Below, in pieces: positions 32,438-41,755 of a DNA stretch of 64,000 nucleotides. This DNA comes from Nonomuraea africana (GTDB lineage: Bacteria > Actinomycetota > Actinomycetes > Streptosporangiales > Streptosporangiaceae). The notes under the pieces are model-generated. The model was not told the origin of the DNA, did no database searches, and saw only the letters and a program-made list of their open reading frames with translations. Where the stretch lies: the NCBI RefSeq assembly GCF_014873535.1, contig NZ_JADBEF010000001.1:4836001-4900000 (forward strand), in the 5' to 3' direction. The position numbers and the translations under genes are program-made. How positions within the stretch are numbered: position 1 is the stretch's first letter; every line of letters begins with the position of its first letter.

Positions 32438-33946
32438 ATGCCGCACGTCGAACCCCTCCGGGAGGGCGATCCTGCGGCTATGGGGCCCTACCGGCTCCTC
32501 GGGCGCCTGGGCGCCGGCGGGCAGGGAGTCGTCTACCTGGGCCAGGGGCGGGACGGCAGGCCGGTCGCGGTCAAGGTCATGCGCGACGGGCCGGCCGACG
32601 AGCGCTTCGCCAAGGAGATCGACGCGGCGCGGCGGGTGGAGCCGTTCTGCATCGCCCAGGTGCTCGACGCCTCCCTGAGCGGCCGGCCGTACATCGTGAC
32701 GGAGTATGTCGAGGGCCCCTCGCTCCAGCAGGCGGGCCGTCACAGCGGTGCCGACCTGCAGCGGCTCGCCGTCGCGACCGCGACCGCGCTGACGGCCATC
32801 CACCAGGCGGGCATCGTGCACCGCGACTTCAAGCCCGCCAACGTGCTGCTCGGGCAGGGCGGGCCGCGGGTGATCGACTTCGGCATCGCCCGATCCGTCG
32901 AGTCGGGGCTGACGGGGACCAGCGGCATCATGGGGACGCCTGCCTACATGGCCCCCGAACAGCTGGCGGGGGCGGCGGTCGGGCCCGCCACCGACGTGTT
33001 CGCGTGGGCCTCGGTGATCGTGTTCGCCGCGACAGGGAGCCCGCCGTTCGGCGAGGACTCGCTCCCCGCGGTGATCAACCGGATCCTGCACAACGAGCCA
33101 CAGCTCGGCGATCTGCCGCGGCCGTTACGCACGATCGTGCTCGCGTGCCTGGACAAGGATCCGGCGCGCCGGCCGTCCATGCAGGACGTGCTCCTGCAGC
33201 TGTTGGGCGGACAGGTCCCCAGCCATCCGGGCGACGCCGGCCACAGCGGCGGGCCCACGGTCCCCGGGAGGTCACGACGCGGGAGCGGGGCCGCGGGAGC
33301 CCGGCGTGGGGGCGAGGTCCGGGTCGTCGCGGGGATCTCCGGCGTGGTGGCGCTGATGGCCGCGGGGGCCGTCGGCTGGGGCATCACGAGCGGCTGGGGT
33401 GCCACGAGCGGCCGGGAGGTCAGGACGGCGCCCCCGAGCGCGCAGGCCATGGCGATCACCACGACGGGGAAGACCGGCCCGACGACGAAGCGCCCGCGCC
33501 CCAAAGGGACCAGAACCCCGGCCACCCGCAAACCGACCCCCAAACCGACCAGTGAGCCGACGAGGGAGCCCGCCTCCGCCCCGACGAGCTCATCCGCCAA
33601 ACCCACCAGGTCCGCCGCATCGGGTGGCGGCGGGTCGTTCAGGATCGCGTCGCTGCGCGCCATGGGCGCCAGGAAGGCCAACACCCAGGACTGCCAGATC
33701 GGCCAGTCCAACACCTTCGGCCTGGTCGAGGGGACCAGGCTGCACACCAGGTTCCGCTACGAATGGATCCTGGACGGCCGGGTGGTGGAGCGTTCGGAGG
33801 CCTACATCGCCGACTCCCACACCCAGCAGGTCATCGGCCCGCTCGTCAAGCCCGACGGCCCGCACCGCATCACGCTCCGCCTGACCTCGCCCATGACGGT
33901 GTCGAAGACGCTCTCGTTCGCCATCTGCCCGGTGGGTACCGAATGA
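32438..33946 (+). CDS. Receptor-type Ser/Thr protein kinase (first of tandem pair)
   Basis: 502 residues. Kinase domain ~16-275: G-A-G-G-Q-G-V-V-Y glycine loop, V-A-V-K-V lysine, H-R-D-F-K-P-A-N catalytic loop (Phe for the usual Leu), D-F-G, and A-Y-M-A-P-E-Q. A Gly/Arg-rich linker leads to one membrane helix (~305-325), then a Thr/Pro/Lys-rich stalk and a ~110-residue extracellular domain with two Cys. Eukaryotic-like kinases of this design sense envelope signals. One TTA codon lies at 33125-33127 (bldA-dependent translation possible). Its TGA overlaps the next kinase ATG. Confidence 0.9.
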   Translation: MPHVEPLREGDPAAMGPYRLLGRLGAGGQGVVYLGQGRDGRPVAVKVMRDGPADERFAKEIDAARRVEPFCIAQVLDASLSGRPYIVTEYVEGPSLQQAGRHSGADLQRLAVATATALTAIHQAGIVHRDFKPANVLLGQGGPRVIDFGIARSVESGLTGTSGIMGTPAYMAPEQLAGAAVGPATDVFAWASVIVFAATGSPPFGEDSLPAVINRILHNEPQLGDLPRPLRTIVLACLDKDPARRPSMQDVLLQLLGGQVPSHPGDAGHSGGPTVPGRSRRGSGAAGARRGGEVRVVAGISGVVALMAAGAVGWGITSGWGATSGREVRTAPPSAQAMAITTTGKTGPTTKRPRPKGTRTPATRKPTPKPTSEPTREPASAPTSSSAKPTRSAASGGGGSFRIASLRAMGARKANTQDCQIGQSNTFGLVEGTRLHTRFRYEWILDGRVVERSEAYIADSHTQQVIGPLVKPDGPHRITLRLTSPMTVSKTLSFAICPVGTE

Positions 33947-35622
33947 CGGCCCCGCTCCTGCCCGAGGATCCCCCGGCCGTCGGCCCGTACCGGCTGCTGG
34001 CACGGCTGGGCGCGGGCGGGCAGGGTGTGGTCTACCTGGGTCAGGCGCCCGACGGGCGGCGGGTCGCCGTCAAGGTCCTTCAGGACGGGCTCGCGGGTGA
34101 CCACCGCTTCGCCAAGGAGATCGACGCGGCGCGACGGGTCGAGCCGTTCTGCATCGCCCAGGTGCTCGACGCCTCGCTGGGCGGCCGGCCGTACATCGTG
34201 ACCGAGTACGTCGAAGGGCCCTCGCTGCACGAGGCGGGCCGCCACGGCGGCGCCGACCTGCAACGGCTGGCGGTCGCGACGGCGACCGCGCTGGCCGCGA
34301 TCCACCGGGCCGGGGTGGTGCACCGCGACTTCAAGCCCGCCAACGTGCTGCTCGGCCGCGACGGGCCGCGCGTCATCGACTTCGGCATCGCCCGCTCCTC
34401 CGGCCACGCGCTGACCGTGACGAGCAGCATCGTCGGCACGCCCGCCTACATGGCGCCCGAGCAGCTCGCGGGCGAGCCGCTCGGTCCCGCGGTGGACGTC
34501 TTCGCCTGGGCGTCGGTGATCGTGTTCGCCGCGACAGGGACACCGCCGTTCGGCAACGACTCGCTGCCCGCGGTGATCCGCCGCATCCTCCACGACGAAC
34601 CGCACCTGGGCGACCTGCCGGGACCGCTGCGCCCGATCGTGCTGGCCTGCCTGGCCAAGGACCCCGCCGCCCGGCCCGCGATGCAGGACGTCCTGCTCCA
34701 GCTCCTCGGCGCCCAGCCCACCACCCCGGCCGGCCGCACCATGGATCGTCGGGGAGGTACGGCGGGCCGCCGCGCGAACCGCCGAGGAGGCACGGCGGGC
34801 CGTGGCGCGGGCCACGGAGGAGCTACGACGGGCCACGAAGGAGCTACGGCGGGCCGCCGGGGAGGAACGGCAGGCAGTGGCGCGGGCCGCCGGCGCGGGA
34901 CGGCGGTCCTGGCGGGGGCCGGGGCACTGGCGGTGTCCGCCGCCCTGGTGGCCGGGGCGCTCACATGGACGCCCGACACGGTGACGACCGCCGCCTCGGC
35001 ACCCACGCCCTCCCCTGGCGCCTCGACCGGAACTCCGGATCCCGCGCCCGAGAAGCCGGGTTCGGCCGAAACCCCTCGCCCGAAGCCCAAGACCACCCGG
35101 CCGCGGCCGACGGCCAAGCCCACGACCGCCGAACCCGTGACCACCACATCCACCACAGAGAAGCCCGCAACCGAGAAGCCCGCAACCGAGAAGCCCGCCA
35201 CCACCAAGCCCACCACCGTCAAGCCCACGACCTCCAAGCCCGCGACCTCGAAGCCGACGACCTCGCGACCCGTGCCGTCCCCCGCGAAGACCACGCCCAG
35301 GGCCGCGGGCGGGACCGTCCGCCTGGTCTCGTTGACACTGGACGGGCTGAAGAAGGCCGAAGGGTGCTGGTCGCAAAGCCTCTTCCCCGTCGCCGTGCTC
35401 AAGGGCCCGTCAGGCAAGCAGAGGGAGTACGGCTACCGGTGGGTCGTGGACGGCGAGGACAGCGGGTGGTTGACGGGCTGGCTGACCAACGGCACGGACA
35501 AGGTCCAGCGCAACCCGTTCGGCGCGTTCACGCCCGGGCGGCACACGATCGTCTTCCACCTCCTGACCCCCTCCAAGGCCACCAGGCGCGTCTCGTTCAC
35601 GGTGTGCGACTACTACTCCTAG
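33943..35622 (+). CDS. Receptor-type Ser/Thr protein kinase (second of tandem pair)
   Basis: 559 residues from ATG 33943 in an ATGA overlap. The kinase domain is near-identical to its upstream neighbour in many stretches (P-Y-R-L-L-A-R-L-G-A-G-G-Q, H-R-D-F-K-P-A-N-V), so this is a tandem duplication. The juxtamembrane segment (~265-325) has expanded R-G-G-T-A-G-R repeats, followed by one membrane helix, a T-K-P/E-K-P-A-T stalk and an outer domain again with two Cys. The outer domains differ more than the kinase domains, suggesting different ligands. Both are likely co-transcribed. Confidence 0.9.
   Translation: MTAPLLPEDPPAVGPYRLLARLGAGGQGVVYLGQAPDGRRVAVKVLQDGLAGDHRFAKEIDAARRVEPFCIAQVLDASLGGRPYIVTEYVEGPSLHEAGRHGGADLQRLAVATATALAAIHRAGVVHRDFKPANVLLGRDGPRVIDFGIARSSGHALTVTSSIVGTPAYMAPEQLAGEPLGPAVDVFAWASVIVFAATGTPPFGNDSLPAVIRRILHDEPHLGDLPGPLRPIVLACLAKDPAARPAMQDVLLQLLGAQPTTPAGRTMDRRGGTAGRRANRRGGTAGRGAGHGGATTGHEGATAGRRGGTAGSGAGRRRGTAVLAGAGALAVSAALVAGALTWTPDTVTTAASAPTPSPGASTGTPDPAPEKPGSAETPRPKPKTTRPRPTAKPTTAEPVTTTSTTEKPATEKPATEKPATTKPTTVKPTTSKPATSKPTTSRPVPSPAKTTPRAAGGTVRLVSLTLDGLKKAEGCWSQSLFPVAVLKGPSGKQREYGYRWVVDGEDSGWLTGWLTNGTDKVQRNPFGAFTPGRHTIVFHLLTPSKATRRVSFTVCDYYS
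34745..34880 (+). repeat. Degenerate in-frame repeats in the kinase linker
   Basis: A run of imperfect 15-30-bp units (GGAGGCACGGCGGGCC-like) codes for R-G-G-T-A-G-R and G-A-T-A-G-H variants. It lies between the kinase domain and membrane helix of the second kinase and is absent from the first. A second repetitive tract (A-T-E-K-P and T-T-S-K-P units) covers ~35150-35275. Confidence 0.75.
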
Positions 35623-35676
35623 GCCCTCTTCGAAGGCACGCTCCCGGGGTCCTGCCGCGTGCAATCGGCCGCACCA

Positions 35677-36639
35677 TCAGGACGGATGGGCAGCCGCCTC
35701 GGCGTGCCAGCAGTGCGTCCACCGGCCGGCGCCGAGCTCGGTACGGCCCGGCACCTCGTCGGCGCAGACCGGCAGCGCGACAGGGCAGCGCGGGTGGAAG
35801 CGGCACCCGCTCGGCGGCGAGATCAGGCTGGGCGGCTCGCCGTGCCTGGTGCGGTCGGGCGGCGTCACCCGATCGGGGTCGGGGGCCGAGTCCAGCAACA
35901 GCTGGGTGTAGGGGTGCCGGGCCGCCTGGGTGAGCGCTTCGCCGGGGCCGCTCTCGATCAGCCGCCCCGCGTACATGACGGTGATGTCCTCGGCGAAGTA
36001 GCGGGCGCTGGCGATGTCGTGCGTGATGTACAGCAGCGCCAGCCCGCTGTCGGCGGCCAGCCGCTCGAGCAGCCGCAGCACGCCGAGCCTGATGGACACG
36101 TCGAGCATGGAGACGGGCTCGTCCGCGATCAGCGCGATCGGCCGTACGGCCAGCGCGCGGGCGATCGCCACCCGCTGCCGCTGCCCGCCCGACAGCTCGT
36201 GCGGCAGCTTGTCCATGAACTGCTCGACGGGCGTGAGGCTGACCCGTTCCAGCAGTTCGGCCACCAGCTCCCGCTCGTGCGCGGCGGAGCGCGCGTGCCC
36301 GTGGACGCGCATCGGCCTGGCCAGGTGGTAGCGGACCCGGTGGAAGGGGTTGAGCGAGGCGAACGGGTCCTGGAAGATCAGCTGCACCCGCCGCCGGTAC
36401 TCCCTGAAGCCCTTCACCTTCTCCCCGCGCAGCAGCACCTCGCCCGACGTCGGCGGGTACACCTGTGCCAGCAGCCTGGCCACGGTGCTCTTGCCGCAGC
36501 CGCTCTCCCCCACCAGCGCCGTCACCGACCCGGACCGCAGCGCCAGCGACACGTCCTCGACCGCGCGCACGGTGCCACGGCCGCGGGCGGCCTTGAAATG
36601 CTTGGTGAGGTTCCTGCCCTCGAGCACGATCTCGCTCAT
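35677..36639 (-). CDS. Oligopeptide-type ABC transporter ATP-binding protein (DppF/OppF-like)
   Basis: 320 residues from ATG 36639, overlapping the previous stop. Walker A G-E-S-G-C-G-K-S-T, signature L-S-G-G-Q-R-Q-R-V, Walker B L-I-A-D-E-P-V-S-M-L, and the C-terminal oligopeptide extension with C-R-F-H-P-R-C-P-V-A (Cys residues of the OppD/F iron-sulfur-like motif). Last gene of a seven-gene minus-strand operon. Energises import with its partner at 36636-37607. Confidence 0.92.
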   Translation of the reverse strand: MSEIVLEGRNLTKHFKAARGRGTVRAVEDVSLALRSGSVTALVGESGCGKSTVARLLAQVYPPTSGEVLLRGEKVKGFREYRRRVQLIFQDPFASLNPFHRVRYHLARPMRVHGHARSAAHERELVAELLERVSLTPVEQFMDKLPHELSGGQRQRVAIARALAVRPIALIADEPVSMLDVSIRLGVLRLLERLAADSGLALLYITHDIASARYFAEDITVMYAGRLIESGPGEALTQAARHPYTQLLLDSAPDPDRVTPPDRTRHGEPPSLISPPSGCRFHPRCPVALPVCADEVPGRTELGAGRWTHCWHAEAAAHPS

Positions 36640-37607
36640 CGGACCCCCTTCCCCTCGTTGAGCAGGCAGGCCACGTCGGGATCGAGCCGTGGCAGCGTCG
36701 AGTCGCAGGCGTCGAAGGCGAAGCGGCAACGCGGGTGGAAGGCGCAGCCGGACGGCAGCGAGCGCAGGTCGGGTGGGGTGCCGGGGATGCCGAGCAGTTC
36801 CTCGCGCGGCCCGTGCAGGCGCGGGAAGGAGCGCAGCAGGCCCAGTGTGTACGGGTGGCGCGGCGCCTTGTGCAGCGCCCTGGCGGTGCCCGTCTCGACC
36901 ACCCGGCCCGCGTACATGATGGCGATCCGGTCGGAGATCTCCATCAGCAGCGACAGGTCGTGCGTGATGAACAGGACCGCGAAGCCGTACTCCTCCCGCA
37001 GGGCCCTGATCTCGTGCAGGATGTCGCGCTGCACCACCACGTCGAGGGCGGTGGTGGGCTCGTCCATGATGATGATCTCGGGGTTGAGCGCCAGCGCGAT
37101 GGCGATCGCCGCACGCTGGCGCATGCCGCCGGACAGCTCGTGCGGGTAGCTGCGCCGGCGGTCCGCGCTGATGCCGACCCGCTGCAGCAGCTCCACCGCG
37201 CGTTCGGCGCGCGCCTTGCGTCGCATGTCGGGGACGTGGATACGGAGCACGTCGTCGATCTGCGCACCGATCGTGCTGACCGGGTTGAGGGAGTTCATGG
37301 CGCTCTGGAAGACGACCGCCAGCTCCCGCCACCGGAAGGCGCGCAGCTCCTCGCGTTTCAGGGCCAGCACGTCCACGGCCGGACCGCCGGCCCGGTGGTA
37401 GGTCACCGAGCCACCGGCGATCGTGGCCGGTGGCCGCAGCAACCGCCCGATCGCGTGCGCGAGCGTGGACTTGCCGCTGCCGCTCTCCCCCGCCAGCCCG
37501 AGGATCTCGCCGCGCCGCAGGTCGAGCGAGACGTCGGCGACCGCGTGGACCGCGCCGCTGTTCGACAGGTAGTCGACGCCGAGTCCGCGGATCTCCAGGA
37601 CGTTCAC
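36636..37607 (-). CDS. Oligopeptide-type ABC transporter ATP-binding protein (DppD/OppD-like)
   Basis: 323 residues from GTG 37607 (GGAGGAGG upstream), overlapping the permease stop by GTGA. Walker A G-E-S-G-S-G-K-S-T, L-S-G-G-M-R-Q-R signature, I-I-M-D-E-P-T-T-A-L-D Walker B, and C-A-F-H-P-R-C-R-F-A-F-D-A-C near the end. Cytoplasmic ATPase of a peptide/nickel-class importer. Confidence 0.92.
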   Translation of the reverse strand: MNVLEIRGLGVDYLSNSGAVHAVADVSLDLRRGEILGLAGESGSGKSTLAHAIGRLLRPPATIAGGSVTYHRAGGPAVDVLALKREELRAFRWRELAVVFQSAMNSLNPVSTIGAQIDDVLRIHVPDMRRKARAERAVELLQRVGISADRRRSYPHELSGGMRQRAAIAIALALNPEIIIMDEPTTALDVVVQRDILHEIRALREEYGFAVLFITHDLSLLMEISDRIAIMYAGRVVETGTARALHKAPRHPYTLGLLRSFPRLHGPREELLGIPGTPPDLRSLPSGCAFHPRCRFAFDACDSTLPRLDPDVACLLNEGKGVR

Positions 37608-38464
37608 GAGCGCGCCTCCTCCGGGATGGCCGTGGCGAGCTTGGGTCGGCGCGGCTGCCTGATCGTGCGCAGCCGGGGGTTGGCTATCTCGTCCAGGCCG
37701 AAGTTGACCAGCGCCAGCCCGGTGCCGATGAGCGCGATGCACAGCCCCGGCGGCACGAACCACCACCAGGCGCCGATCAGCAGCGCCTGGCCGTTCTGCG
37801 CGAAGTACAGCATGCTCCCCCAGCTCACCGTGGACAGGTCGGCCAGGCCGAGGAAGGAGAGCCCGGCCTCGGCGAGGATGGCGCCGACCACGGTGGCAAG
37901 GAAGCTGGTGGCGATCACCGGCAGCAGCACGGGCATGATCTCGAAGAAGACGACGCGGAACGGGCCCTCGCCCGCGGCCCGCGCCGCCTCCACGAAGTCG
38001 CGCCGCCGTACGGACAGGGTCTGGGCGCGCAGCACGCGGGCGCCCCACGCCCAGCCGGTCACGGCGATCACCACCGCGACCGAGGCGACGCCGCGCTGGG
38101 GCAGGTAGCCGGCGAGCACGATGATCAACGGCAGCGCGGGAAGCACCAGGAAGATGTTGGTGAGCACCGAGAGCACCTCGTCGACCGCGCCGCCGAAGTA
38201 GCCGCCGACCAGGCCCACCGCGATGGCGAAGACGGTGGCGATGACCGCCGACAGCACGCCGACGCCCATCGAGACCCGCGAGCCGTGCACGATCTGCGTG
38301 AGCACGTCCTGGCCGGTCTGCGTGGTGCCGAGCCAGTGCTCGGCGGAGGGCCCCTGGAGACCGGCGTCGCTGGTGGCGGCCGGGTCGGCGGGCAGCAGCA
38401 GCGGTCCGACGAGCGCCATCAGCGTGAAGAAGACCAGGATGCCGATGCCGATGCGGATCTTCAT
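37604..38464 (-). CDS. Oligopeptide-type ABC transporter permease (DppC/OppC-like)
   Basis: 286 residues, six hydrophobic helices. The L-G-T-T-Q-T-G-Q-D-V-L-T-Q-I-V-H-G-S-R-V-S segment is the family hallmark near the N-terminus, and the EAA loop reads E-A-A-R-A-A-G-E-G-P-F-R-V. ATG 38464 overlaps the stop of the first permease. Forms the channel with DppB-like protein. Confidence 0.93.
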   Translation of the reverse strand: MKIRIGIGILVFFTLMALVGPLLLPADPAATSDAGLQGPSAEHWLGTTQTGQDVLTQIVHGSRVSMGVGVLSAVIATVFAIAVGLVGGYFGGAVDEVLSVLTNIFLVLPALPLIIVLAGYLPQRGVASVAVVIAVTGWAWGARVLRAQTLSVRRRDFVEAARAAGEGPFRVVFFEIMPVLLPVIATSFLATVVGAILAEAGLSFLGLADLSTVSWGSMLYFAQNGQALLIGAWWWFVPPGLCIALIGTGLALVNFGLDEIANPRLRTIRQPRRPKLATAIPEEARS

Positions 38465-39432
38465 TGGCGGGTCCTTGGGTCGAGGATCACGTAGGCGAGG
38501 TCGGCCAGCAGGTTCGCGACGAGGACGGCCAGCGAGATCACCAGGAAGATGCCCTGCATGAGCGGGAAGTCCTCGTTCTCCACGCCCTTCAGCAACATCG
38601 AGCCGATGCCCGGATAGGAGAAGACGATCTCGGTCAGCACCGAGCCGCCGACCACGAACCCGAGCGACAGCGCGAAGCTCGTGATGTTCGGCAGGATCGC
38701 GTTGCGCGCGGCGTAGGCCCACATGACGCGGCGGCTGGTCAGCCCCTTGGCCTCGGCCATGACCACGTAGTCCTCGCCGAGCGTGGTGACCATGACGTTG
38801 CGCATGCCGAGGATGCGGTCGGCCATCGAGGCCAGCACGATCGTGACCGCGGGCAGCGTCGCGTGGTAGCCCACGCTGGCGACGAACTCCCACGTGAAGC
38901 CGGGCGTCACCTCCAGCCCGTACGCTCGCGAGCCGGGAAACCACTGCAGCGTCGAGCCGAACACGAAGACCAGCACGAGCGCCACCCAGAAGTACGGCAC
39001 CGCGTGCAGGAACGTGGCGGCGGGCAGCACCCCGTCGAGCCAGGTGCCGCGCTTCCACGCCATCAACACCCCGAGCGAGGTGCCGACCACGTAGCTGATC
39101 AGCGTGGCCACACCCACCAGCCCGATCGTCCACGGCAGGCTGTCGGCGACGACCGTGGACACCTCGGTCGGGAAGAAGGTGATCGACCGCCCGAGTTCGC
39201 CGCGGAACAGGTTGCCCAGATAGTCGACGTACTGCGTCCACAGACCCGCGTCGCTGATCCCGAACGCCCTCTTCATCGCCTCGATCGCGGCCGGGTCCAC
39301 GTTGCCCTTGAGCCTGGCCACCAGCAGGTCCACCGGATCCCCCGGCATCATCCTGGGGATCAGGAAGTTGAGCGTGACGGCGGCCCAGGCCGTGAGGAGG
39401 TAGAACCCGAGCCGCCTGGTCAGGAACCTCAC
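38461..39432 (-). CDS. Oligopeptide-type ABC transporter permease (DppB/OppB-like)
   Basis: 323 residues from GTG 39432 in a GTGA overlap with the binding-protein stop. First helix R-F-L-T-R-R-L-G-F-Y-L-L-T-A-W-A, then N-F-L-I-P-R-M-M-P-G-D-P, and the EAA loop A-E-A-K-G-L-T-S-R-R-V-M-W-A-Y-A-A-R-N. Normal length, six helices with a long first periplasmic-side loop. Confidence 0.93.
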   Translation of the reverse strand: MRFLTRRLGFYLLTAWAAVTLNFLIPRMMPGDPVDLLVARLKGNVDPAAIEAMKRAFGISDAGLWTQYVDYLGNLFRGELGRSITFFPTEVSTVVADSLPWTIGLVGVATLISYVVGTSLGVLMAWKRGTWLDGVLPAATFLHAVPYFWVALVLVFVFGSTLQWFPGSRAYGLEVTPGFTWEFVASVGYHATLPAVTIVLASMADRILGMRNVMVTTLGEDYVVMAEAKGLTSRRVMWAYAARNAILPNITSFALSLGFVVGGSVLTEIVFSYPGIGSMLLKGVENEDFPLMQGIFLVISLAVLVANLLADLAYVILDPRTRQ

Positions 39433-41030
39433 GTGCCCGCGGGCCTCAGGTTGAGCAGCACCACGGCCGCGTCGGGCGAGGTGTACGGCGAGGGCATCGC
39501 GTACGGGTCCTGCTCGGAGGGCCACCCGACGTACTTGTTCGTGCGGAACTGCGCCCACGCCGGGCTGTAGAACAGCGGCAGCACCGGCAGCTTCTCCACC
39601 ATGATCCGGCCGAGCTCCTGGGTGGCCCGCTGCTGCTCGGCCAGGTTCTCGGTGGCGGCGTAGTCGTTGATCAGCTTGTCGGTCGTCTCGTCCTTCCACC
39701 GCTGGTAGTTGCCGGTGGCGGCGGTGCCGACGGGCTTGGCCAGCTCGCTGAAGAGCAGCGACCTCATCTGGAAGTACGGCGAGGCCCCGGCGGGCGTGGC
39801 CCTGATCGACAACTCGAAGTCGCCCTTGCCGACCTTGGACACCCAGTCCTGGAACGCCACCCCGCGGGTCTCGACCGTGATGCCGACCTTGGCCAGGTCC
39901 TCCCTGATGAGCTGGGCGGCGTTCACCCAGTCGGTGAACGGGGAGGGCACGAGCAGGGTGAACGTCAGCTGGGCCGGATCGACGCCCTTCAGCAGTTCTT
40001 TGGCCTTCTCGACGTCCACCTGGAAGGAGGCGTCCTTGTATTCCGGCGGCAGGAACGCCTCCCCGCCCGGCATCGGGATGCTCGTCGGGTGGGCGACCTT
40101 CGTGTACCCGCGCTCGGCCACCTTGACGATCTTGTCGCGGTCGATGGCCAGGCTGATGGCCTGCCGTACCTCCGGCTTGGACAGGACGGGGTGGGTCAGG
40201 TTCGGCAGGAGCGAGACCACGCCCTCGGGCGGGAAGTAGTACTTGTTGACCTCGGGCTTGCCCTGGACGTAGATCTTGTCGATGTCGGGCACGAACGCGC
40301 CCGCCCAGTCGATCTCGCCCTGCTGCAGGCCGGTCTGCACGGCGTTGGCGGTGTAGGCGGGGAACCGGATGGTGGGGACGACGGGCTTGCCCGGCTGCCA
40401 GTACGCCGAGTTCTTCGTCATCTCGTACAGCTGGGCGGAGAACTTCGAGAGCTTGTACGGCCCGGTGCCGACCGGCTTGGGGTTGGTGAAGGTGACCGGG
40501 TTCTCCTTCTCGAACAGGTGCTTCGGCACGATGCCCGTGTTGCCGGAGATGTTGAACAGCTTGGCGTACGAGGTGGTCCTGAAGTCGATCCGCACCTTGT
40601 CGGGGGCGAGCACCTTGGTGCCGGAGATCTCCAGCGCGCCCTTGTTGAGCTCGGGGTGCCTGGTCATCGTGGTGAAGGTGAAGGCCACGTCGTCGGCGGT
40701 GAACGGCTTGCCGTCGGTCCACTTCACACCCTGGCGCAGGGTGAAGGTGAGCGTCTTGCCCTCGTTGCTCCACTCGTGGCCCAGCGCCAGCCACGGCTTG
40801 ATCTCGCCGGGTTTGAGCTTGTTGAAGTACTCGAGCGTCTCGTAGATCATCCCGGTCGTGCCGAAGTTCACGCCTTCGAGGTGGAACGGGTTGAAGTTCT
40901 CCTGGAAGGTACCGGAGTCGATGGCGTGCATCACCAGGGGCGGCGCCGCGTCCGCCGTCTTGGGGGCGCCGGAGCTGGAACAACCTGCCACGGCGAGGGC
41001 TAAGGCGACGGCGAGTGTGAAACGTTTCAT
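39429..41030 (-). CDS. Peptide/sugar-class ABC transporter substrate-binding lipoprotein (family 5)
   Basis: 533 residues. Signal peptide with lipobox V-A-G-C (Cys 17). Family-5 features: N-P-F-H near the start, E-T-L-E-Y-F, L-R-Q-G-V-K-W-T-D-G-K-P-F-T-A-D-D-V-A-F-T (signature), and G-T-G-P-Y-K-L. Lipid-anchored outside the membrane, it selects the substrate. It follows the PIG-L-like gene by a one-base TGATG overlap, so deacetylase-like enzyme and binding protein are translationally linked; the ligand may therefore be an acylated amino sugar, peptide or siderophore-like molecule. Confidence 0.92.
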   Translation of the reverse strand: MKRFTLAVALALAVAGCSSSGAPKTADAAPPLVMHAIDSGTFQENFNPFHLEGVNFGTTGMIYETLEYFNKLKPGEIKPWLALGHEWSNEGKTLTFTLRQGVKWTDGKPFTADDVAFTFTTMTRHPELNKGALEISGTKVLAPDKVRIDFRTTSYAKLFNISGNTGIVPKHLFEKENPVTFTNPKPVGTGPYKLSKFSAQLYEMTKNSAYWQPGKPVVPTIRFPAYTANAVQTGLQQGEIDWAGAFVPDIDKIYVQGKPEVNKYYFPPEGVVSLLPNLTHPVLSKPEVRQAISLAIDRDKIVKVAERGYTKVAHPTSIPMPGGEAFLPPEYKDASFQVDVEKAKELLKGVDPAQLTFTLLVPSPFTDWVNAAQLIREDLAKVGITVETRGVAFQDWVSKVGKGDFELSIRATPAGASPYFQMRSLLFSELAKPVGTAATGNYQRWKDETTDKLINDYAATENLAEQQRATQELGRIMVEKLPVLPLFYSPAWAQFRTNKYVGWPSEQDPYAMPSPYTSPDAAVVLLNLRPAGT

Positions 41031-41755
41031 CAGAAGGTTCCTCTCACACGGAGGTCACGGGAGCCGACCGGCGCCGCGAAGGCCTGGGCCCGGCGGAACC
41101 CGGCCGGAGCGCCGCGCACGATGGTGAGGGCGCGGTAGTAGTCGACGTACGGGAAGCCGTACGTCTCCCCACGGGCGAACGCGTAGCCCCTGATCGCCGC
41201 CGACCAGACCTCGTAAGCCTCGTCGGTCAGCTCGAAGAAGACGTCGGGCCGGTAGCCCTCGGCGTCCTCCCAGTTGTCGGCGTAGAACAGCTGCGCCGCC
41301 CAGTGCGCGGGCCGCTCTCGCTCCAGCGTCTTCAGCCCGCCGTAGAAGCGGGCGTCCTCGACGATGCGATGTGTGCGGGCGTGATCCTTGTGGATCGACC
41401 GGCTCCAGTGGGTCAGGATCACGTCGGGACGCAGCTCCCTGATCAGGTCGCCGACGCGCATCTTGACGTCGTCGTCCTCGGGCAGCAAGCCGTCCTCGTA
41501 GTCGAGGAACCTGGCCTCGGCGCCGATCGCCCGCGCGAACGCCGCTGCCTCGTCGCGCTTCTGCTTCGCGTATTCGGGCACGGGCAGCCGCGGGTGCCCG
41601 CGCTCGCCGAGCGTGAGGTGCAGTAGCGTGGCGCGGTGCCCCTCGAGGACGTGCTGCGCGAGCACGGCGCCCGCCGTCAGGTCCATGTCCCCGGCGTGCG
41701 CCCCGACGGCCAGTACATGGATGTCTTCGACTGTTCCCTCGCTACGCTCGCTCAC
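41030..41755 (-). CDS. PIG-L/LmbE-like protein lacking the usual catalytic Asp
   Basis: 241 residues. Rossmann-like start H-V-L-A-V-G-A-H-A-G-D-M-D-L-T-A-G aligns with the A-H-P-D-D zinc motif; the His and second Asp (zinc ligands in MshB) remain, but the first Asp, the general base in MshB, is Gly. H-K-D-H-A-R-T-H supplies the further His ligand. PIG-L enzymes remove acetyl groups from N-acetylglucosaminyl compounds. The change may define a subfamily with different chemistry or a non-catalytic copy. Overlaps the acetyltransferase gene by 14 bp and the lipoprotein start by one base. Confidence 0.85.
   Translation of the reverse strand: MSERSEGTVEDIHVLAVGAHAGDMDLTAGAVLAQHVLEGHRATLLHLTLGERGHPRLPVPEYAKQKRDEAAAFARAIGAEARFLDYEDGLLPEDDDVKMRVGDLIRELRPDVILTHWSRSIHKDHARTHRIVEDARFYGGLKTLERERPAHWAAQLFYADNWEDAEGYRPDVFFELTDEAYEVWSAAIRGYAFARGETYGFPYVDYYRALTIVRGAPAGFRRAQAFAAPVGSRDLRVRGTF

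Noticed and set aside
34745..34880. CRISPR-like array in the second kinase
   Set aside because: Repeats are degenerate, in frame and coding, with no uniform spacers.
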